From Candidatus Aenigmatarchaeota archaeon (GTDB taxonomy: Archaea; Aenigmatarchaeota; Aenigmatarchaeia; CG10238-14): a stretch of 16,602 bases of DNA. Both the position numbers and the translations under genes were made by a program. Position 1 is the stretch's first letter; every line of letters starts with the position of its first letter. Positions 12,444-16,602 of this stretch are shown in pieces. The notes beneath the pieces were generated by a model. That model ran no database searches. It was given only the letters and a program-made list of their open reading frames with translations, and was not told the origin of the DNA. The DNA is taken from contig DAOVGP010000036.1 of NCBI GenBank assembly GCA_030672375.1, forward strand, positions 1 to 16,602. Direction: 5' to 3'.

Positions 12444-13717
12444 GAAGTGGTGGCAATTGCAGATTCTCCTGCATGCCATGAATATCTTGGCCTCACCTGG
12501 ACAGTATAAATCCTTTCCGAATTATCGTCCAGTATTATAGCAGAGCCAAGCCACCTTGGTAATGAATCTATGTATTTCCATAAATCTTTTATCAGATAAG
12601 TCTGCATCACGGCATGTAAAGCATCCAAATCATTCTTAGAAGTCAACCTGTGGGAAATAACCATATCACACTGAGAGATAACATCCTGATGAACTTTATT
12701 AGGCATCTGGGTCATGGGAACGAATGATATACCAGGTTCTCTACCTTGTTTTACAATAGTTAAAATAGGGTTTGTCGATACTGTTACTCTATCTGTTGGA
12801 ATGAATTGATGTGCTTCATCTATCATCAACCATACCATTGGTTTTCTCTCTTTAAGTTCTATCTCTCCAATCTTTGCAAGTTCTTCCTGTTTTCTTGCCA
12901 ATACTCTTTGGACATATATTTCTCTCGCTATCAAAGCTACGAGTAGATTACGAACAGACCAAGCCTCAGTTGCTCTCAAATGTGAAACGTCGAAAATGTT
13001 TAACATACCCGGTTTCATGATTTCTTTAATGTTTACTCCTTCTTCTCCGAAGACACCCCATTGATCTGCGACAGTGAGCATGTTTTCCAATGCTGATTTG
13101 ACATGTGTGTCAAGACCTCTGTCATCCCTTATTCTTGAGATTAAATCATCGATCTGGAATTTTTCCTCTCTATCTCTCAATGTATTAATGGTTTTTTGTA
13201 GTCCTACAGAAATCGGATTGGTCATGGGTAGATTAAAAGCCAAAGTCCATTCTTCAGCAGAGAATTCGTATGGTGGGATGGAGATTCCAAAATCTACTGG
13301 TATATTTGCTTCTTCGAACGACTTTTTCTGTCTGAAGGGAACGTATACTTTAGTCCTGTCCTCCAAACCTTTTGGCTTCATTCCCCATTTATCCAAGAGA
13401 ACGACTTGATTTTCATTTGGCAGTTTTGTACTCCAATAGATACCCATAGTATCGATGACTACAGTGGTTAAGTTATTCCTGAATTCTTCTGGTAGTAGTG
13501 CTAACTCTTCCATGATAACTCCACCAGCATAACTCTTTCCAGAACCTCGTTTACCGCAAACTAGAATGACATGTGGTCTCAATAGATCAAGATGGATTTT
13601 ATTCGTTAGATGGGTTTCTTCTCCCTCTCCTACTATATTTTTACCTATATAACCAGTACACTTTATTCCATAATCCTTCAGGTCTTTTCCTGTTCTACCA
13701 ACGATGATTTCACGCAT
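12440..13717 (-). CDS. HerA-like hexameric ATPase (DUF87 family)
   Basis: A 425-residue P-loop ATPase of the HerA/FtsK superfamily. A short N-terminal beta segment (IIVGRTGKDL..., about 1-45) is like the HAS barrel. Next come Walker A GKRGSGKSY (55-63), a DTMGIYW segment near 89-95 and Walker B VWLMIDEAHQF (295-305, Asp300-Glu301). TIVKQGREPGISFVPMTQMP carries the sensor and arginine-finger region, and the C-terminal part includes LGSAII. HerA works with NurA nuclease in DNA end resection beside Mre11-Rad50, but none of those genes is present here. Other members of the family translocate DNA or remodel proteins, so the exact job is open. The start ATG 13717 has no clear ribosome site. The stop overlaps the pilin stop in convergent orientation. 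Confidence 0.87.
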   Translation of the reverse strand: MREIIVGRTGKDLKDYGIKCTGYIGKNIVGEGEETHLTNKIHLDLLRPHVILVCGKRGSGKSYAGGVIMEELALLPEEFRNNLTTVVIDTMGIYWSTKLPNENQVVLLDKWGMKPKGLEDRTKVYVPFRQKKSFEEANIPVDFGISIPPYEFSAEEWTLAFNLPMTNPISVGLQKTINTLRDREEKFQIDDLISRIRDDRGLDTHVKSALENMLTVADQWGVFGEEGVNIKEIMKPGMLNIFDVSHLRATEAWSVRNLLVALIAREIYVQRVLARKQEELAKIGEIELKERKPMVWLMIDEAHQFIPTDRVTVSTNPILTIVKQGREPGISFVPMTQMPNKVHQDVISQCDMVISHRLTSKNDLDALHAVMQTYLIKDLWKYIDSLPRWLGSAIILDDNSERIYTVQVRPRYSWHAGESAIATTS

Positions 13718-13771
13718 ATATTAAAGATTTGCCTAGATTGATAGATATAGATTTTTAAATCTTGAAAAAAA

Positions 13772-14224
13772 CTATTCAGTGATATCTGCTACTAACCCGT
13801 TGTTCAATCTAACAACGTCATTTGTTTTCAATTCTAACAACTTAGTTCTTTCTCCTCCACCACCAAAAATTGAATCGTATTTAGTTAATTTCTCATCAAT
13901 GATTACTCTCATATTAACTTTATGGTGTACCATAGGAGTTGCTCCTGGTAAGTACCCAGAATAATTCTTCGCTTCTTCAAATGGAACTAACCTAACTTTT
14001 TTAGCTCTTATAGCATTCTTAACTTTTTTAAAACTCAACTTACAGTCACCAGGAATGATAGTCATTATAGGGGTTTTATCCTGATCCAATAGAACTAAGG
14101 ATTTGGTAATTCTCTCCAAATCTATTCCAGTTTTCTCTGAAGCGTCTGCCGTATGTATGGTTTTTGGCTTTTCAATAAACTTGTACCAGATACCTTTTTG
14201 TTTGAGATAATTTTCTAAATCCAT
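13772..14224 (-). CDS. YbaK/ProX-type aminoacyl-tRNA deacylase
   Basis: A 150-residue single-domain member of the YbaK/INS tRNA-editing family, which hydrolyses wrongly charged tRNAs; best-known members clear Cys-tRNA(Pro) or Ala-tRNA(Pro). Visible signatures: HTADASEKTGI (24-34), the nearly invariant Lys41 in ITKSLVLLD, IPGDCKLSFKKV, a GYLPGATPMVHH substrate loop, and the C-terminal IFGGGGERTKLLEL. The subfamily, and so the amino acid removed, cannot be settled by eye. The gene diverges from tRNA-Pro(GGG), only 61 nt away, which supports a tRNA-Pro substrate. The ATG 14224 lacks a strong ribosome site and may be leaderless from AT-rich sequence shared with the tRNA promoter. Confidence 0.93.
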   Translation of the reverse strand: MDLENYLKQKGIWYKFIEKPKTIHTADASEKTGIDLERITKSLVLLDQDKTPIMTIIPGDCKLSFKKVKNAIRAKKVRLVPFEEAKNYSGYLPGATPMVHHKVNMRVIIDEKLTKYDSIFGGGGERTKLLELKTNDVVRLNNGLVADITE

Positions 14225-14250
14225 ACTCTATAGAAAAATGTAGGAATATT

Positions 14251-14260
14251 AAAATATATT
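14251..14260 (+). promoter_or_regulatory. tRNA-Pro TATA box
   Basis: AAAATATATT lies about 30 nt before the first base of tRNA-Pro, the right distance for an archaeal TATA box. The same AT-rich gap must also hold the promoter of the diverging deacylase gene. Confidence 0.55.
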
Positions 14261-14285
14261 TGCAGTTAATGTATCAGATGTTTTA

Positions 14286-14361
14286 GGGGTAGTGGTCTAG
14301 TTTGGTCTAAGATTCCAGCTTGGGGTGTTGGCGGTCCCGGGTTCAAATCCCGGCTACCCCA
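14286..14361 (+). tRNA. tRNA-Pro(GGG)
   Basis: Acceptor GGGGTAG/CTACCCC with discriminator A; D stem GTCT/AGAT around an 11-nt loop with GG; anticodon stem CCAGC/GTTGG with loop TTGGGGT, anticodon GGG at positions 34-36; T stem CCGGG/CCCGG with loop TTCAAAT. It is 76 nt, has no intron, and CCA is not encoded. A reading frame running through this tRNA from 14320 is not a real gene start. It is divergent from the tRNA-editing deacylase gene. Confidence 0.96.
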
Positions 14362-14397
14362 TTAAAACTTAAATCTTTAATTGATTATATTATCTTG

Positions 14398-15054
14398 ATG
14401 TCTGCAGAAGGGATGGAGAAGCTTACTCCTAAGGAACTATATTCAGGGATGGAACTCATTGAAGAAATCAGTAAAGATCATTCTACTGTAGAAAAAGATA
14501 TCGGCAATGAGTTGGCCAGGATACAAGCGGAAATTAATGAGTTCACAGCCACAAAAAACCAAGAGATTTCTGATTATTCTAACAAGCGTACAGGAGAATT
14601 TGAAGAATATTCAGGAGATGAATGGACTAAATGGGAGGAACGTGTTAGGGAATCGGAAGAATATGGGCCTTTGCAAAAAGTAGTAAGAGCGTACAAAAGA
14701 TCTGTAGAGGCTACTACAGATTACTGCAATTACCTTTCTTATCTTATGTTTGCAGAAGGTGGTGCTTTGTTAGGAGATTTACTTATTCACTGGTATTGTT
14801 CGACTCAAGACATAACTCTTCCATTAGAAAATTATTTCATATTGCCGGTTTTAGCCTCTGCTCTCGGCATTCCGACATATTTGAAACACCGTAATAAAGT
14901 AAAAAGTGAAAACGAAGTGGTTGATATGGTAGATACAAAAGATTTCAACAATGAAAAGTTATTGTTAAAATATGCTCTAAGGATTGCGCCTGAGCGTTTC
15001 CTCGAAATAAATGGTGAAGAGGAAACGGAAGATAAAGGACCTGAAACAATTTAA
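14398..15054 (+). CDS. Unknown protein with coiled coil and two membrane segments
   Basis: A 218-residue protein I cannot name. The longer open frame runs back through tRNA-Pro, so the start must be the ATG at 14398 (probably leaderless, with an AAACTTAAATC box about 27 nt upstream) or the one at 14413. Residues 1-105 are highly charged and helical, likely coiled coil (IEEISKDHSTVEKDIG, ELARIQAEINEF). Two hydrophobic segments follow, about 111-131 (with AEGGALLGDLLIHW) and 145-162 (YFILPVLASALGIPTYL), separated by a short loop with Cys134. The C-terminal 55 residues are soluble and end acidic. With a helical hairpin anchor, both termini should be on the same side, probably cytoplasmic. It precedes the presenilin-type protease on the same strand. 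Confidence 0.75.
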   Translation: MSAEGMEKLTPKELYSGMELIEEISKDHSTVEKDIGNELARIQAEINEFTATKNQEISDYSNKRTGEFEEYSGDEWTKWEERVRESEEYGPLQKVVRAYKRSVEATTDYCNYLSYLMFAEGGALLGDLLIHWYCSTQDITLPLENYFILPVLASALGIPTYLKHRNKVKSENEVVDMVDTKDFNNEKLLLKYALRIAPERFLEINGEEETEDKGPETI

Positions 15055-15086
15055 AGCATTTAAATCTCGGTTACTTCATACTCAAT

Positions 15087-15103
15087 TAAAAGATAATCTT
15101 TTA
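15087..15103. repeat. 17-bp perfect palindrome before the presenilin-type gene
   Basis: TAAAAGAT-A-ATCTTTTA is a perfect inverted repeat 33 nt after the stop of the upstream gene and 25 nt before the presenilin-type ATG, followed by GTTTT. It could be a terminator hairpin for the first gene or an operator overlapping the TATA position of the second. Confidence 0.5.
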
Positions 15104-15128
15104 GTTTTACATTCCTAAAAAAAGGGTT

Positions 15129-16040
15129 ATGAAGTATGACATAAAAATCATTTCACTATTAGTCTTTCTTTTCTTCATCGCACAGATAGTGGGATTGAGT
15201 ATACTCTACAAAGATATTGAAGTTCAAGTTGTTGAAGGAGTGACAGAAGTAGTACATGGTGAAACTATTATCGGACCTAGGCCTGAGTTATATGGCCCAC
15301 AATCTTTCATCTGGATGATTAGCTCTATCCTTTTAATGACTGGTCTATTACTACTCCTCATAAAGTTCCAAAAAATCAATTGGGTTAAGATATTGTTCTT
15401 TTCCGCTTCCTTCCTAACTCTCTCTGTCGCATTGGGAGTATTGATTGATCCTATTTTAGCATATACGATAGCGTTTGTCTTAGCGATAATCAAGATATTT
15501 AAACCAAACAAGTTAGCCCACAACGTCATAGAAATGTTGATGTACAGTGGTTTGGCGGTTCTCCTAGTTCCTCTATTCGATCTAACTTGGATGATACTCT
15601 TATTGATTGTTATCTCTGCTTATGATATCTATGCAGTCTGGAAAAGTAAACATATGGTAAAGATGGCAACCTTCCAGATCAAGAGTAAGATATTCACTGG
15701 TTTATTGATACCCCTAAGAGAATCTGTAAAGGTGAGTGAAGGAGTAAAAAAAATTGGTAAAAGGGTTAAATATGAGAAAGTTAAAGTACAAGAGGCAATC
15801 ATGGGAAGTGGTGATGTTGCTTTTCCACTGATGTTTTCTGGAGTGGTAATGGAAAGATTGATAAAAGTTAATCAACTCACTAAAGGGATGGCTTTCATGA
15901 AAACTCTTCCGATTCCAATTGTGGTTAGTTTAGTGTTGTTGTTTTTACTGTCCCAAGGGAGGAAAGGAAAGTATTATCCTGGCATGCCATTCATAACGGG
16001 TGGTTGCTTATTGGGTCTTCTTTTTGTTTTATTTCTTTAA
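15129..16040 (+). CDS. Presenilin/signal-peptide-peptidase-type intramembrane aspartyl protease
   Basis: A 303-residue membrane protein with about nine predicted membrane segments. The two catalytic aspartates of the GxGD protease class are both present in the family context: Asp166 in AYDIYAVW and Asp229 in MGSGDVAFP. The third signature, PGMPF at 284-288, corresponds to the PAL motif of presenilins. Length and topology match known archaeal presenilin homologues of about 300 residues. A soluble, positively charged loop (about 172-225) lies between the catalytic helices, where presenilins are processed. It should cleave peptides within the membrane, such as signal-peptide remnants or single-span proteins; its substrates are unknown. 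The start ATG 15129 has an AAAGGG ribosome-like site close upstream. Confidence 0.93.
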   Translation: MKYDIKIISLLVFLFFIAQIVGLSILYKDIEVQVVEGVTEVVHGETIIGPRPELYGPQSFIWMISSILLMTGLLLLLIKFQKINWVKILFFSASFLTLSVALGVLIDPILAYTIAFVLAIIKIFKPNKLAHNVIEMLMYSGLAVLLVPLFDLTWMILLLIVISAYDIYAVWKSKHMVKMATFQIKSKIFTGLLIPLRESVKVSEGVKKIGKRVKYEKVKVQEAIMGSGDVAFPLMFSGVVMERLIKVNQLTKGMAFMKTLPIPIVVSLVLLFLLSQGRKGKYYPGMPFITGGCLLGLLFVLFL

Positions 16041-16261
16041 AGATAACTCAAGAGTTTATTGTCAAGATGCTTTACCAAAAATTCATAGAAAAAAACATTG
16101 AAATAATCGAAACTAGGTAGATTATACCATGGGTAAAAGTCTCAAAAAAGTGTGGATTTGTTACAGAAAGACATGGAGAAATTTTAAGAAAAGATTTTGG
16201 AAACGTTGAAATAAGAGAAATCATATAGATATTTGTTGAAAAAATATTGGAAAGAGAGAAA
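16041..16261 (+). other. tbp upstream region: coding-like stretch with two TAG codons
   Basis: No intact gene is supported here. In the same frame as tbp, the sequence is open from the end of the presenilin-type gene except for TAG at 16118-16120 and at 16226-16228. From an ATG at 16067 the pieces read MLYQKFIEKNIEIIETR, then 35 codons including KKCGFVTERHGEILRKDFG and NVEIREII, then IFVEKILEREK directly before the tbp ATG. The composition looks like real protein. It could be a decayed gene, a decayed N-terminal extension of tbp, or chance. Other TAG codons in the window end ordinary genes (ald, sod, the deacylase), so recoding is not indicated. Confidence 0.35.
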
Positions 16262-16602
16262 ATGACAGATTTTAATATTAAAATCGAGAATATCGTTGCC
16301 TCAGCTGCTTTTGGTATAAGATTACCTTTAGAAAAATTGGTTGAACATCTTAAGGGATCTGAATACGAACCAGAACAATTTCCAGGTTTGATTTATCGTG
16401 TGAAGGTTCCTAAAACAGCCATGCTGATTTTTTCATCTGGTAAGATTGTTTGTACAGGTGGAAGAAGTGTCGCAGATGTTAAGAAAGCCGTGGCAATAGT
16501 CGCAAAGATGATAAGGTCACTAAAGTTAGATGTCCCAAAAAAATACAAGATACAGGTAGAAAACATTGTTGCTTCAGCACAAATCCCAGGAAGATTGGAC
16601 TT
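16262..16602 (+). CDS. tbp: TATA-box binding protein, 3' end beyond window
   Basis: General transcription factor that binds and bends the TATA box to nucleate the archaeal pre-initiation complex with TFB. The 113 residues visible cover the first of two direct repeats and the start of the second. The repeat opening IENIVASAAFG (8-18) recurs as VENIVASAQIPG (about 99-110). Other landmarks are PEQFPGLIYRVKVPKTAMLIF, FSSGKIVCTGGRS and VAIVAKMIRSL, all standard TBP segments. The start ATG 16262 gives the short N-terminus usual in archaea; an upstream GGAAAGAGAG may be the ribosome site. The gene is cut only by the window edge, with no sign of damage. Confidence 0.96.
   Translation, partial: MTDFNIKIENIVASAAFGIRLPLEKLVEHLKGSEYEPEQFPGLIYRVKVPKTAMLIFSSGKIVCTGGRSVADVKKAVAIVAKMIRSLKLDVPKKYKIQVENIVASAQIPGRLD

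Noticed and set aside
14320..14397. Upstream extension of the 218-residue membrane protein
   Set aside because: This part of the frame reads through the body of tRNA-Pro(GGG); the tRNA fold is unambiguous, so translation must start at 14398 or later.
16130..16210. 26-codon basic Trp-rich open frame beginning MGKSLKKVW
   Set aside because: Very short, no ribosome site, and it overlaps in another frame the more protein-like stretch that runs into tbp.

Overview
The window is archaeal chromosomal DNA. It is AT-rich and carries a TATA-binding protein gene (cut off at the right edge), an archaeal-type FtsZ, an Lrp/AsnC regulator, a HerA-type ATPase, an archaeal pilin-like protein and a presenilin-type intramembrane protease. 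It also has two tRNA genes without an encoded CCA, one of them carrying bulge-helix-bulge introns. Translation starts are mixed: some genes have strong GGTGA-type ribosome sites, while others (glnA, gatC, the permuted GTPase) have a TATA box about 25-28 nt before the ATG and look leaderless. Lineage cannot be fixed from this window; a euryarchaeal or DPANN-type archaeon is plausible. I see no insertion sequence, integrase, CRISPR array or phage gene.

Layout. 1-65: downstream flank of ald, nothing recognised. 66-3007 (minus): alanine dehydrogenase; superoxide dismutase and an encapsulin-cargo-like mini-ferritin in one unit; and a secreted glutamine-rich coiled-coil protein. 3008-3306: gene-free, with a tRNA-Asn remnant and two copies of a short repeat. 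3307-4479 (minus): circularly permuted GTPase and parvulin prolyl isomerase. 4580-4707 (minus): tRNA-Asn(GTT) with two introns. 4738-9729 (minus): an unknown protein, gatB, gatA, gatC and glnA. 9838-11976 (plus): Lrp-type regulator, ftsZ and a 65-residue protein. 12042-13717: pilin-like protein and HerA-type ATPase, converging and overlapping by 4 nt. 13772-14361: YbaK-type tRNA-editing protein diverging from tRNA-Pro(GGG). 14398-16040 (plus): two membrane proteins, the second a presenilin homologue. 16262 to the end: tbp, partial.

How the genes fit together. The central block makes one pathway: GlnA produces glutamine, GatCAB uses it to convert Asp-tRNA(Asn) to Asn-tRNA(Asn), and the tRNA-Asn gene itself lies 589 nt beyond gatB. 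An Lrp-family regulator diverges from glnA across repeated elements that overlap both TATA boxes. Alanine dehydrogenase adds another ammonia-handling reaction nearby. A second tRNA (Pro) sits beside the kind of enzyme that clears mischarged tRNA-Pro. The ferritin/SOD pair forms an iron and oxidative-stress unit behind a promoter with a perfect 19-bp palindrome.

Most unusual items: the noncanonical D-arm intron (between positions 22 and 23) in tRNA-Asn; the ferritin that resembles the cargo domain of archaeal encapsulin but has no shell gene here; a repeat shared by the 3' flanks of three neighbouring genes; and a coding-like stretch in frame with tbp that is interrupted by two TAG codons.
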